64,000 nt of DNA from Pseudomonas sp. A-RE-19 (GCF_019956555.1 NZ_JAHBDQ010000066.1:1-64000), one strand, 5' to 3'; numbered from the stretch's first letter, positions 17,236-27,045 are shown. A program made the numbers and translations. Notes: a model not told the origin generated them from the sequence alone.

Positions 17236-18102
17236 TCAATCGTCGAGGGCTTTTACTGACTTGGGCGACAGTCGCAAGCTGCGAAGGCTGCGCTTGACGC
17301 TTTTCAGGTGATTGACCAGGCTCGGACCGCGGGCCATGGCGACGCCCATCGCCAGAACATCGATCACCACCAGGTGGGCGATGCGAGACGTCAACGGCGT
17401 GTAGATTTCAGTGTCTTCGTGCACGTCGATTGCCAGGTTGACGGTCGACAGCTCGGCCAACGGTGTCTGGCTCGGGCACAGGGTGATCAGCGAGGCACCG
17501 CTTTCGCGCACCAGGTTGGCCGTGATCAACAGATCCTTGGAACGCCCCGACTGAGAAATACAGATCGCCACGTCGGTTGGCTTCAGGGTGACCGCCGACA
17601 TCGCCTGCATGTGCGGGTCGGAATACGCCGCGGCGGTCAGCAGCAAACGGAAGAACTTGTGCTGGGCATCCGCCGCTACCGCACCGGAGGCACCGAAGCC
17701 GTAGAACTCGACACGCTGGGCCTGGGACATCGCCGTCACGGCTTTCTGCAACGCCACCGGATCGAGTTTCTCGCGAACCTCCATCAGCGTATGCAGAGTG
17801 GTGTCGAAGATTTTCAGGCTGTAATCGGCAACCGAATCGTCTTCATGGATCGCGAACTGCCCGAAACTCGCGCCGGCCGCCAGGCTCTGCGCCAGTTTCA
17901 GTTTCAAATCCTGAAACCCGGAGCAACCGATGGCGCGGCAAAACCGCACGATGGTCGGCTCGCTGATGCCCACACTGTGGGCCAGGTCGGCCATGGAGCT
18001 GTGCATCACCGCTGCAGGGTCAAGCAGCACGTGGTCGGCGACCTTGAGCTCCGACTTGCGTAACAGGTGACGTGACTGGGCGATGTGTTGCAGCAGATTC
18101 AA
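17236..18102 (-). CDS. RpiR/HexR-type transcriptional regulator
   Basis: A 288-residue regulator. An RpiR-type helix-turn-helix covers about 1-75 (VADHVLLDPAAVMHSSMADL, then VGISEPTIVRFCRAIGCSGF). A SIS sugar-phosphate domain covers about 120-260 (RVEFYGFGASGAVAADAQHKF and CISQSGRSKDL). It should sense a phosphosugar such as KDPG, as HexR does. The classical hexR of pseudomonads is beside zwf, so this is a paralogue, matching the gene next to pycR in P. aeruginosa. A perfect HexR-type palindrome 48 bases upstream of its start suggests autoregulation. Confidence 0.88.
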   Translation of the reverse strand: MNLLQHIAQSRHLLRKSELKVADHVLLDPAAVMHSSMADLAHSVGISEPTIVRFCRAIGCSGFQDLKLKLAQSLAAGASFGQFAIHEDDSVADYSLKIFDTTLHTLMEVREKLDPVALQKAVTAMSQAQRVEFYGFGASGAVAADAQHKFFRLLLTAAAYSDPHMQAMSAVTLKPTDVAICISQSGRSKDLLITANLVRESGASLITLCPSQTPLAELSTVNLAIDVHEDTEIYTPLTSRIAHLVVIDVLAMGVAMARGPSLVNHLKSVKRSLRSLRLSPKSVKALDD

Positions 18103-18149
18103 AGGGGTGGACTCTTTGTTATGGGCAGGCGCCGGGGATGTAGCACGCT

Positions 18150-18164
18150 TGTAGTTATACTACA
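18150..18164. promoter_or_regulatory. HexR-type operator palindrome
   Basis: TGTAGTTATACTACA is a perfect 15-bp palindrome that fits the HexR consensus described for gammaproteobacteria (TGTARTWWWAYTACA). It lies 48 bases upstream of the RpiR-type gene. TGTAGCAC half-sites flank it at 18139-18146 and 18230-18237; the latter is part of TGTAGCACCTACA at 18230-18242. Confidence 0.75.
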
Positions 18165-18237
18165 TGAATCGGCTTTTTGCCTGCTCAATGCGTAACTCGA
18201 TGTCCCCATTTCACGCGACATGCACTCTATGTAGCAC

Positions 18238-21111
18238 CTACAAGGGTTTCGCGTCCGCACGCAACAGCTCAGCCAGGTCAGCAGCCTCAACCGGGCGGCT
18301 GATCCAATAGCCCTGCACCTCATCGCAACGCTCGGCCCTCAGAAATTCCAGCTGCTCCGGTCGCTCGACGCCTTCAGCCACCACTTTCAGCGACAAACCA
18401 TGGGCCATGGCAATAATCGCCCGAGTGATCGCCGCATCTTCACTGCTCTCCCCCAGACCACGGATAAACGCCTGATCGATCTTCACGTAGTCCACGGGAA
18501 TGCGTTTGAGGTAGCTCAGAGACGAATAACCGGTACCAAAGTCGTCGATCGCCAGTTTTACCCCCAGGTCACGCAACTGCTGGAAGGTCGCAATGATGTG
18601 CTCGACGCTATCCAGCAACTGGCTTTCAGTGAGTTCCAGCTCGAGGTAGTGCGGCGCCAGACCTGTTTCCTCCAGCACCTGGCGCACCAGACTGACCAGT
18701 TTTCCCTGACGCAGCTGATGCACCGACAGGTTGACCGACACCCGAATCGGCTCCAGCCCCTGACGCTGCCACTCGCACGCTTGCCAACAGGCCTGGCGCA
18801 AAACGAACTCACCGATGGCGCCGATCAGCCCGGTTTCCTCGGCCAGACCGATGAAATCCCCCGGTGGCACCTGGCCCAGGGTCGGGTGATTCCAGCGTAC
18901 CAACGCCTCGGCGGCATTCAGCCGGCCGGTGGCGAGGCAGAGTTTGGGTTGATAAAACACCTTAAGCTGCTTTTCTTCGATGGCTTTGCGCAGCTGGTTC
19001 TCGAGCTGCAAACGCTCGAGCGTGCTGGCTTGCAAGCTATCGGTATAGAACTGGAAATTATTGCCGCCCAAGTGTTTGGCATGCTGCATGGCCATGTTCG
19101 ATTGGCTGACCAGCGCGGAAATCTCCCGTGCAGTGTCCGGCAACAGGCTGATGCCCATCGACACGCTCACCACCAATTCATGACCCTCGACGGTGATTGG
19201 CAATCGCAGCTTGGTCGACAAACGGGTCGCCACCCGTGCCAGACTCGACAGGTTGCCGTAGGCATCGAACAGCACTGCAAATTCATCGCCGGACAATCGG
19301 GCAATGGTGTCTGCTTCTGGCAGCGCATTGACCAGCCGCCGAGCCATTTTCTGTAATAGCTGATCGGCGACTTCGTGGCCGAGGCTGTCATTGAGCAGCT
19401 TGAAGCGATCCAGATTGATGTGCAGCAACGCCAGACTGCGGCGACCGCCCTGACGCACCCGCTGATGAGCCTCGTGCAACCGTTCGCGGAACAACGAACG
19501 GTTGGCCAGCCCGGTGAGTTCATCGTAATGGGTGAGGTAACGCATACGCTCTTCGGATTCACGTCGAGCGGACAGATCGGCGAAGAAGCCGACAATATGA
19601 CTTACGTTTCCCCGCGAATCGCGCACGGCATTCAGTTGCAGCCACTGTGGGTACAACTCGCCATTCTTGCGGGTTTCGACCAACTCACCCTGCCAGGTGC
19701 CGTGCTGCTCCAGTGCTTGACGAATGGCTGCGTAATGCCGACGGGCATCGCGACTACAGGGCAGCTCGACCACGTTGCGACCGAGCATGTCTTCGATGTC
19801 GTAGCCAGTCACCCGGCTGAAGGCCTGATTGACGGCAATCAGTGCGTAATTAGGGTCGAAAATGACAATGCCTTCGCTGGCCGCCTCGAACACCGTCGCC
19901 GCGAGTTGTCGCTGCTCTTCCAGGTCCTTGCTGGCGCTGATATCGCGGCGGGTGCCGACCATGCGGATCACCCGGCCGTTCTCACTGCGTTCGACCGCTC
20001 GACCACGGTCCTCGATCCACACCCAATGGCCATCGCCATGGCGCACTCGATACTCGATCTGGTAATCCTCGCTGCGCCCCTTCAAGTGCTCGACCAGCGC
20101 ACGTCTGAGCGACGGCAAGTCTTCGGGGTGCAGACGTGGCTTGAGATGGCTGAGCATCGCCGTGACGAATTCCGGCTCCAGCCCGAACAATTCCTGAAGC
20201 AGGGTGTGATGGACTTCATCGGTTTGCAGGTTCCAGTCCCACAACCCGAGTTCGCTCGCCTTCAACGCCAGCGCCAGCCGCGCTTCGCTCTTGCTCAAGG
20301 CCTGATTGGCGGCGTCCAGCTCCAGACTGCGTTGGGCGACCCGGTTTTCGAGGTCGACCTGGGTTTCGCGTAATTCGTCTTCGGCGCGTCGGCGCTGGTC
20401 GATTTCCTTGGCCAACTCTTGATTGAGCTGGTCGCTACGACTTTGGGCATGCTGCAAGTGCTCGATCAGGGCCTGATTCTGAAAGCGCCGCAGCAATCCC
20501 TGGTTGATCAGCCGATTGACCTGCCAGGCAACCACGCTCAACGAACCCAGCAAAATCAGCCCGAACCACCCCCAGCCCTGTCCCTGTTCATCGCCGCCCC
20601 AGAACAGATAGCCGATGGCCGGCAACAGACAAGGCAAGGTAAAGGACAGAAACGCGGGCAGGCTGACGGCATACGCGACGCTGGCCGAGAGCGCCGCGGC
20701 GCCCATCAGGCCGAATACCCAGGCTTGTTGCATGAAATTGTCAGCGGGCACTAGCGCAATGCCAGCACCGGCCAGGGTCAGGCCTGTCATGGCCGAGCCA
20801 AGCATGAACATGCGACGCCAGACCGGATGGGCCTGACGGTCAGGAATCGCCGAATCGAAGGCCGCGACCTGAATCACCCGCAGCGCCACCAGCGACAATA
20901 ACCAGATCAGCCAGACGCTGACCACGAAGTAACGCTGCGGGCTCCAGAGCAACCCGGCGCAGACCAGACCGTTGATCAGCATGAACAGCGTAGGCAACAG
21001 CGAGCCCTGATACAGCAGGCGCGTGCGTTCGACCGCCATTTCCATGGCGTATTGTTTGCGGATAACCCGGGGCTCCACAGAGGGGCCCGACAGGTCGGAG
21101 CTGAGGGTCAT
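18238..21111 (-). CDS. membrane PAS-GGDEF-EAL cyclic-di-GMP protein
   Basis: A 957-residue signalling protein. About six hydrophobic segments in residues 30-200 form a membrane sensor. A short coiled coil follows (LNQELAKEIDQRRRAEDEL). Two PAS/PAC modules cover about 265-390 and 400-510. The diguanylate cyclase domain, about 515-680, carries SGDEF in place of GGDEF. The EAL domain, about 700-940, keeps AEALVRW and DDFGTGYSS. The intact EAL residues suggest phosphodiesterase activity, with the altered GGDEF possibly regulatory. An in-frame longer start at 21177 exists; 21111 (MTLSSDLSG) is preferred, but its ribosome site is weak. Divergent from uvrD. Confidence 0.9.
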   Translation of the reverse strand: MTLSSDLSGPSVEPRVIRKQYAMEMAVERTRLLYQGSLLPTLFMLINGLVCAGLLWSPQRYFVVSVWLIWLLSLVALRVIQVAAFDSAIPDRQAHPVWRRMFMLGSAMTGLTLAGAGIALVPADNFMQQAWVFGLMGAAALSASVAYAVSLPAFLSFTLPCLLPAIGYLFWGGDEQGQGWGWFGLILLGSLSVVAWQVNRLINQGLLRRFQNQALIEHLQHAQSRSDQLNQELAKEIDQRRRAEDELRETQVDLENRVAQRSLELDAANQALSKSEARLALALKASELGLWDWNLQTDEVHHTLLQELFGLEPEFVTAMLSHLKPRLHPEDLPSLRRALVEHLKGRSEDYQIEYRVRHGDGHWVWIEDRGRAVERSENGRVIRMVGTRRDISASKDLEEQRQLAATVFEAASEGIVIFDPNYALIAVNQAFSRVTGYDIEDMLGRNVVELPCSRDARRHYAAIRQALEQHGTWQGELVETRKNGELYPQWLQLNAVRDSRGNVSHIVGFFADLSARRESEERMRYLTHYDELTGLANRSLFRERLHEAHQRVRQGGRRSLALLHINLDRFKLLNDSLGHEVADQLLQKMARRLVNALPEADTIARLSGDEFAVLFDAYGNLSSLARVATRLSTKLRLPITVEGHELVVSVSMGISLLPDTAREISALVSQSNMAMQHAKHLGGNNFQFYTDSLQASTLERLQLENQLRKAIEEKQLKVFYQPKLCLATGRLNAAEALVRWNHPTLGQVPPGDFIGLAEETGLIGAIGEFVLRQACWQACEWQRQGLEPIRVSVNLSVHQLRQGKLVSLVRQVLEETGLAPHYLELELTESQLLDSVEHIIATFQQLRDLGVKLAIDDFGTGYSSLSYLKRIPVDYVKIDQAFIRGLGESSEDAAITRAIIAMAHGLSLKVVAEGVERPEQLEFLRAERCDEVQGYWISRPVEAADLAELLRADAKPL

Positions 21112-21368
21112 AGGCAATGTTCTTGTTCTTATAGTGAGCATGCGAGCCCGAATCGTGGACGGAGCATACACAAGCAAATGCCCGGACCAAACAGCCCAAG
21201 GTCATAAAATAGACGAAAGTTTGAGCCGCCCGCCCCGGTACAAAAGCAGCCAGACGAGCCCCGCCAACGCTTGCAGCCACTGACCGACCGGTCGTCATCG
21301 GTGCTTCTTTCATCGGCTAATGCAAAGCTCGGTTTGCCCGGTGTGACGGCGCACCCTAGAATGCCCCG

Positions 21369-23552
21369 ATGCGCGATGATCTCTCCCTTCTGCTGAACTC
21401 CCTCAACGATGCCCAACGCCAGGCCGTAGCTGCCTCCGTGGGTCGTCAGTTGGTCCTGGCCGGTGCTGGCTCCGGTAAAACCCGAGTGCTGGTGCACCGT
21501 ATCGCCTGGTTGATCCAGGTCGAGAACGCCTCGCCCCACTCCATTTTGTCGGTGACCTTCACCAACAAGGCCGCTGCCGAGATGCGTCACCGCATCGAGC
21601 AGCTGATGGGTATCAACCCGGCCGGCATGTGGGTCGGCACCTTCCACGGCCTGGCGCACCGCTTGCTGCGGGCGCACTGGCAGGAAGCCGGCCTGAGCCA
21701 GACCTTCCAGATTCTCGACAGCGACGACCAGCAACGGCTGGTCAAGCGGGTGATCCGCGAGCTGGGCCTGGACGAGCAACGCTGGCCGGCCCGTCAGGCC
21801 CAATGGTTCATCAACGGACAAAAAGACGAAGGTCTGCGGCCGCAACACATTCAAGCCAGCGGCGATCTGTTCCTGGCGACCATGCGCAACATTTATGAAG
21901 CCTACGAGGCTGCGTGCCTGCGCGCCGGCGTGATCGACTTCTCCGAACTGCTGCTGCGCGCCCTCGACCTGTGGCGCGATCACCCGGGTCTGCTCGCCCA
22001 TTATCAGAAGCGCTTCCGACACATTCTGGTGGATGAGTTCCAGGACACCAACGCCGTGCAGTACGCCTGGTTGCGTCTGCTGGCCAAGGGCGGCGACAGC
22101 TTGATGGTGGTTGGCGACGACGATCAGTCGATCTATGGCTGGCGTGGCGCGAAAATCGAAAACATTTATCAGTATTCCGACGATTTCCCGGATGCCGAGA
22201 TCATTCGTCTGGAGCAAAACTACCGCTCCACAGCCGGAATCCTCAAAGCCGCCAACGCCCTGATCGCCAACAATACCGGGCGCATGGGCAAAGAGTTGTG
22301 GACCGATGGCGGTGAAGGCGAAGCGATCAATCTGTACGCTGCCTTCAACGAACACGACGAAGCACGCTACGTGGTGGAAACCATCGAAAGCGCGCTGAAA
22401 ACCGGCCTGGCTCGCAGCGATATCGCGATTTTGTACCGCTCCAACGCCCAATCGCGCGTTTTGGAAGAAGCCTTGCTTCGTGAACGCATTCCGTACCGCA
22501 TTTATGGCGGCCAGCGCTTCTTCGAACGGGCAGAAATCAAGAATGCCATGGCGTACCTGCGTTTGCTGGAAGGCCGTGGCAACGATGCGGCTCTGGAGCG
22601 GGTGATTAACGTTCCGGCCCGCGGCATTGGCGAAAAAACCGTCGAAGCCATCCGCGATCATGCGCGCCACAGCGACGTATCAATGTGGGAAGCCATGCGT
22701 CAGCTGGTGGCCAACAAGGGCCTGACCGGTCGCGCTGCCGGTGCCCTTGGGGCATTTATGGAGCTGATCGAGAACCTCGCCGCCAAGTGCATGGAAATGC
22801 CGCTGCACCTGATGACCCAAACCGTGATCGAGCAGTCGGGGCTGATTGCCTACCACCAGGCGGAAAAAGGCGAGAAAGGCCAGGCTCGGGTAGAAAACCT
22901 TGAGGAACTGGTCAGCGCCGCGCGCAACTTCGAAAACCCGGAAGAGGATGAGGAGCAATCGCCACTGTCGGCGTTCCTCGGTCACGCCTCGCTGGAGGCC
23001 GGGGATACCCAGGCCGACGAGCACGAAGACAGCATTCAGTTGATGACGCTGCACAGTGCCAAGGGGCTGGAATTCCCTTACGTGTTCCTGGTGGGCATGG
23101 AAGAAGGCCTGTTTCCGCACAAGATGAGCCTGGAAGAACCCGGTCGTCTTGAAGAGGAACGCCGCCTGGCCTACGTCGGTATCACCCGGGCGATGCAGAA
23201 TCTGGTGCTGACTTATGCAGAAACCCGACGCCTGTATGGCAGCGAGACCTACAACAAGGTGTCGCGTTTCGTACGTGAAGTGCCGAAAGGCCTGATCCAG
23301 GAAGTGCGGCTGTCCAACAGCGTCAGCCGTCCGTTCGGCGGCGGCCAGCAGCAGAGTTCCAGCAGCCTGTTCGGCGGCAGCGAGATCCCGGACACCGGGT
23401 TCAGCCTTGGCCAGACCGTGCGGCACTCGGTGTTCGGCGATGGAGTGATCCTGAATTTCGAAGGCGCCGGCGCTCAGGCGCGGGTGCAGGTGAACTTCAG
23501 CGACGGCAGCAAGTGGTTGATGCTGGGTTACGCCAAGCTGGAAGCGATCTAA
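21369..23552 (+). CDS. uvrD: DNA helicase II UvrD
   Basis: A 727-residue superfamily-1 3'-5' helicase acting in nucleotide-excision and mismatch repair. The Walker A motif is VLAGAGSGKTRVLVHRI at about residue 30. Motif II is ILVDEFQDTNAVQY near 220, followed by VVGDDDQSIYGWRGA. Motif VI is RRLAYVGITRAMQNL near 600. The C-terminal tail ends in the UvrD-type RNAP/UvrB-interaction fold (SVFGDGVILNFEG). The length is normal. It is single and followed by a REPIN. Confidence 0.96.
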   Translation: MRDDLSLLLNSLNDAQRQAVAASVGRQLVLAGAGSGKTRVLVHRIAWLIQVENASPHSILSVTFTNKAAAEMRHRIEQLMGINPAGMWVGTFHGLAHRLLRAHWQEAGLSQTFQILDSDDQQRLVKRVIRELGLDEQRWPARQAQWFINGQKDEGLRPQHIQASGDLFLATMRNIYEAYEAACLRAGVIDFSELLLRALDLWRDHPGLLAHYQKRFRHILVDEFQDTNAVQYAWLRLLAKGGDSLMVVGDDDQSIYGWRGAKIENIYQYSDDFPDAEIIRLEQNYRSTAGILKAANALIANNTGRMGKELWTDGGEGEAINLYAAFNEHDEARYVVETIESALKTGLARSDIAILYRSNAQSRVLEEALLRERIPYRIYGGQRFFERAEIKNAMAYLRLLEGRGNDAALERVINVPARGIGEKTVEAIRDHARHSDVSMWEAMRQLVANKGLTGRAAGALGAFMELIENLAAKCMEMPLHLMTQTVIEQSGLIAYHQAEKGEKGQARVENLEELVSAARNFENPEEDEEQSPLSAFLGHASLEAGDTQADEHEDSIQLMTLHSAKGLEFPYVFLVGMEEGLFPHKMSLEEPGRLEEERRLAYVGITRAMQNLVLTYAETRRLYGSETYNKVSRFVREVPKGLIQEVRLSNSVSRPFGGGQQQSSSSLFGGSEIPDTGFSLGQTVRHSVFGDGVILNFEGAGAQARVQVNFSDGSKWLMLGYAKLEAI

Positions 23553-23570
23553 AGGCAACCGAGAGTTTTT

Positions 23571-23658
23571 TGTGGGAGCGGGCTTGCTCGCGAAGAACGA
23601 TGATGCGGTGCCTCTGATACACCGAGGTGCTGCCTTCGCGAGCAAGCCCGCTCCCACA
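23571..23658. repeat. REPIN-type inverted repeat
   Basis: TGTGGGAGCGGGCTTGCTCG at 23571 and its complement ending at 23658 form the arms. It lies 18 bases after the uvrD stop. Confidence 0.88.
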
Positions 23659-23845
23659 GGTTGATACCCTGACTCCTACAGAACTCATCCACTCGTCCTA
23701 CAGACCAAAGTTACCAGGCCTTATTGCGCTGACTGAAGCTGAACATAACCTGTCAGGCAAAAGCCCGAAACACTCTGCCGCTAGCCAGTAACACTTCAGC
23801 TGTGCAACATGGCGCGCGTGCCATCCACAAATGGGAATTCCCTTT

Positions 23846-24715
23846 ATGAAACGTTTTCTTAGCATCGCCATGGCGTTGTGCATCGGCCTGACGATGAGCC
23901 TGGACGCCAACGCCAAGCGCTTTGGTGGCGGCAAGAGCTCCGGCGCTGCGCCGACTCACCAGACCAGCCAAATGGCTCCTTCTTCTACTGCAGGCGGCGC
24001 TGCTGCCACTGCGGGCGCGGCCGGTGCCGCTGGCACTGCCGCCAAAGCCGGCGGTGCTTCGCGCTGGCTCGGCCCTCTGGCCGGTATCGCGGCCGGTGGC
24101 CTGCTGGCCTCCATGTTCATGGGCGGCGGCTTCCAGGGCATGCAGATCTTCGACATCCTGATCATGGCGGTCATTGCCTTCCTGATCTTCCGCTTCATCG
24201 CCGCTCGTCGTCGCAAGCAGCAGGAGCACATGGCTCCGGCTGGCGCGCCGATGCAACGTGAAGTGTTCGAGCAGAAACCAGCCATGGGTTCGATCTTTGG
24301 CGGTTCGGCTGCACCTGCTGCCGCGCGCCCAGTGATCAATGCGCCAGCCTGGTTCAACGAAGAGCGCTTCATCGAAGCAGCCCGCAACCACTTCCAGTCC
24401 CTGCAGCAGCACTGGGACGCCAACGAAATGGACAAGATTGCCGAGTTCGTGACCCCGCAGCTGCTGGAGTTCCTCAAGCGCGAACGTGCCGATCTGGGCG
24501 ACGGCTTCCAGTCGACCTACATCGATAACCTCCAGGTCCAACTGGACGGCGTTGATGACCGTGCGGACAAGACCATCGCCACCCTGACCTTCAGCGGCGT
24601 GTCGAAGACCTCGCGTTTCGACCAGGGCGAAGTGTTCAGCGAAAGCTGGAACATGGAACGTCCACAGGGCGAAAACCAGCCTTGGCTGGTGGCCGGTATC
24701 CGCCAGAACGGCTGA
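23846..24715 (+). CDS. Tim44-like domain membrane protein
   Basis: A 289-residue protein with a signal-like N-terminus ending near SLDANAKRF. A low-complexity Gly/Ala/Thr stretch covers about 25-75. Hydrophobic segments follow at about 75-95 and 105-125 (IFDILIMAVIAFLIFRF), then a basic RRRKQQ. The C-terminal 140 residues are the Tim44/MBA1-type fold (FIEAARNHFQSLQQHWDANE). Bacterial members are membrane-anchored proteins of unclear role, perhaps in protein biogenesis. The ATG at 23846 is preferred over 23831 because it begins a proper export signal. A strong terminator follows at 24744-24769. Confidence 0.88.
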   Translation: MKRFLSIAMALCIGLTMSLDANAKRFGGGKSSGAAPTHQTSQMAPSSTAGGAAATAGAAGAAGTAAKAGGASRWLGPLAGIAAGGLLASMFMGGGFQGMQIFDILIMAVIAFLIFRFIAARRRKQQEHMAPAGAPMQREVFEQKPAMGSIFGGSAAPAAARPVINAPAWFNEERFIEAARNHFQSLQQHWDANEMDKIAEFVTPQLLEFLKRERADLGDGFQSTYIDNLQVQLDGVDDRADKTIATLTFSGVSKTSRFDQGEVFSESWNMERPQGENQPWLVAGIRQNG

Positions 24716-24743
24716 TCACTTCCCGCGTTTCAACTGTTGTAAT

Positions 24744-24769
24744 AAAACCCCGGCCTCAGCCGGGGTTTT
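24744..24769 (+). terminator. rho-independent terminator
   Basis: AAAACCCCGGC-CTCA-GCCGGGGTTTT is a perfect hairpin with a T-run, 28 bases after the stop of the Tim44-like gene. Confidence 0.93.
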
Positions 24770-24851
24770 CTATTTCGCGGTTGCATCTATAGCGAGCTAC
24801 TGTATAAACCGCCCCAACTAAACCGCGCCATCAAGCAAGAGGATCCCGGAC

Positions 24852-25259
24852 GTGGAAGAAATCATCGAACAACTGCGTGAAGCCAACGAACCGGTACCGG
24901 TCCCCTTGGAATTGCCAGACGAAGATCAGATTGTGGAAATCGAAGAGCAACTGTTCATCGACATCCCGTTCGTCTTCAGAGAATTTTTGCTGACCGTCAG
25001 CGACGTGGTCTACGGCAGCCTGGAGCCGGTGACCGTCACCGATCCGCAGTCCCACACCTACCTGCCGGACGTCGCCGCCAACGCCTGGGATGCTGGCGTC
25101 GATCGCAGCATGATTCCGATCTGCCAAGACGGTGACAATTACTACCTGGTCGAAGAAGACGGCACCGTGGTGCTGTGGCTGGCCGAAGAAGAGCTGCTCG
25201 CCGAAGAAACCTGGGAATCGGTATGGCACTGGGCGCGGGACGTCTGGCTGGAAAGCTGA
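24852..25259 (+). CDS. SMI1/KNR4-family protein
   Basis: A 135-residue acidic protein of the SMI1/KNR4 (SUKH) superfamily, with the family turn LPDEDQIVEIEEQLFIDIPF and the later VDRSMIPICQDGDNYYL segment. The start is a GTG. SUKH proteins often act as immunity proteins for contact-dependent or type VI toxins, but no toxin gene is adjacent here. The gene sits alone between a Tim44-domain gene and a convergent antiporter gene 22 bases away. It may be a housekeeping member of the family. Function unknown. Confidence 0.82.
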   Translation: MEEIIEQLREANEPVPVPLELPDEDQIVEIEEQLFIDIPFVFREFLLTVSDVVYGSLEPVTVTDPQSHTYLPDVAANAWDAGVDRSMIPICQDGDNYYLVEEDGTVVLWLAEEELLAEETWESVWHWARDVWLES

Positions 25260-25281
25260 TCCGCCCTGAAGCACCACGCGG

Positions 25282-27045
25282 TCAATGCCCGGACGAATCG
25301 TTATGGTTGTCCAGCGTTTCCAGCAACGCCACCTGCATCCGCGTATGCACGCGGATGAACCAGCGCCAGAGCAGCGCCACTACGGCGGCCGCGACGATGA
25401 CGATCAGCCCCAGCAACTTGTTGGTCGGCAGAATACTGGCCGACAAGGCCGCCAGCAGCAGGAAAATCACCAACAACGAGAGGATCGGGATCACTTCGGC
25501 GATCACCCGACGTACTCGCTGTGTGTGCCGGCCGGCCATTTCCGGCTTCACGCCCATCTCTGCCAGCAGCATCGACAGCGCCTTGAGCTTGCGATAGGCG
25601 GCGATCAGGAACGGCAGTGACAACAGCAACGCCCCGCCCCAGATCAACGCTTTCTGCCAGCTCGGGTCGCTGATCCAGTCCTGCAGGTAAACGGACATAC
25701 GCTCGGCGAAGAACGCGCCTGAGAAAAAGATCGCAATCACCAACGCCAGATTGACCCCTACCTGCAACAGAATCCGCCGAATCATCGACGCCAACAGTGC
25801 GCCCTCGCCCTGCGGCTGGATGCTGCGCAGCCATTCGCCATCCATCCCCAATACACGGCCCAGACGCTGCGGCATCACCGCGGCAAGCTTGATCGACAAA
25901 GGATCGGCCGCGCGGATCAGATACGGCGTCAGCAGCGTGGTGATCACCGAGACGGCCACCGCCACCGGATAGAGAAAATGGCTGGTGACCTGCAGCGTCA
26001 TGCCCAGCGCCGCGATGATGAAAGAGAATTCGCCGATCTGTGAAAGCCCCATCCCCACTCGCAGTGAGGTGCGTCCGTCATTGCCGGCGATAAAGGCGCC
26101 GAGGCCGCAGGACAGCATCTTGCCCAGCACCACGGCCACGGTGATCACTGCGATTGGCCAGGCGTATTGCAACAGGATCATCGGGTCGAGCATCAGGCCG
26201 ATGGCGACGAAGAAGATGGCACTGAACAAGTCGCGAACCGGCTCGATCAACTGCTCGATCTTCAGCAGTTGTCGCGATTCGGCCATGATCGCGCCGATCA
26301 GGAACGCGCCGAGTACCATGCTGTATTCAAGCTTGACCACCAGCAGGCAGAAGCCGAAACACAGGCCCAGCACAGTGATCAGCAACATCTCGTTGCTTTC
26401 AAATTTGGCCACATAGGCAAGCAGTCGCGGCACCAGTAGGATGCCGATGACCAGCGCGACAATCATGAACAGCGAGAGCTTGCCGACCGTGGAAAACACT
26501 TCGCCAGAGCTGACCGTGCCGCTGACCGCGATGCTCGACAGCAATGCGATGATGCCGATGCCGAGGATGTCTTCGACGATCAGCACGCCGAAGATCAGCT
26601 GCGCAAAACGCTCGTTTTTCATCTTCAGGTCGTTGAGCGCCTTGACGATGATGGTGGTCGAGGAAATCGCCAGGATCGCGCCGAGGAACAGCGAGTCCAT
26701 GGTATTCCAGTCGAACCGGCGGCCGATTTCGTAGCCGATCCAGATCATCAGGACTATTTCCAGGAACGCTGCGATGAATGCCGTGGCGCCGACCTTGAAC
26801 AGCTTGCGCAGGCTGAACTCCAGGCCCAGGCAGAACATCAGGAAAATCACCCCGAGCTCGGCGAGGGTCTTGATGGTTGCTTCGTCGTGGATCAGGCCGA
26901 ACGGCGGCGTGTGCGGGCCGATGATAAAGCCGGCGACGATGTAACCGAGCACCACCGGTTGTTTGAGACGATGAAAGAGCACGGTCACCACACCCGCGAT
27001 CAACATGATCACTGCCAGATCCTGAATGAAGCTGATGGCATGCAT
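25282..27045 (-). CDS. CPA2 cation:proton antiporter (KefB-like)
   Basis: A 587-residue inner-membrane protein. Residues 1-390 are the Na+/H+ exchanger fold of the CPA2 family, with about 12 membrane segments; LGLEFSLRKLFKVG and ISSTTIIVKALND are typical. Unlike KefB/KefC it has no TrkA-N nucleotide-binding domain. It continues instead with further membrane segments to the C-terminus. It probably exports K+ or Na+ in exchange for protons. The ATG at 27045 has AAGGAG upstream; the frame stays open to 27318 without support. Confidence 0.88.
   Translation of the reverse strand: MHAISFIQDLAVIMLIAGVVTVLFHRLKQPVVLGYIVAGFIIGPHTPPFGLIHDEATIKTLAELGVIFLMFCLGLEFSLRKLFKVGATAFIAAFLEIVLMIWIGYEIGRRFDWNTMDSLFLGAILAISSTTIIVKALNDLKMKNERFAQLIFGVLIVEDILGIGIIALLSSIAVSGTVSSGEVFSTVGKLSLFMIVALVIGILLVPRLLAYVAKFESNEMLLITVLGLCFGFCLLVVKLEYSMVLGAFLIGAIMAESRQLLKIEQLIEPVRDLFSAIFFVAIGLMLDPMILLQYAWPIAVITVAVVLGKMLSCGLGAFIAGNDGRTSLRVGMGLSQIGEFSFIIAALGMTLQVTSHFLYPVAVAVSVITTLLTPYLIRAADPLSIKLAAVMPQRLGRVLGMDGEWLRSIQPQGEGALLASMIRRILLQVGVNLALVIAIFFSGAFFAERMSVYLQDWISDPSWQKALIWGGALLLSLPFLIAAYRKLKALSMLLAEMGVKPEMAGRHTQRVRRVIAEVIPILSLLVIFLLLAALSASILPTNKLLGLIVIVAAAVVALLWRWFIRVHTRMQVALLETLDNHNDSSGH

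Noticed and set aside
21129..22670. 513-codon open frame on the minus strand opposite uvrD
   Set aside because: Antisense shadow of a strongly conserved gene; composition is not protein-like and it has no ribosome site.
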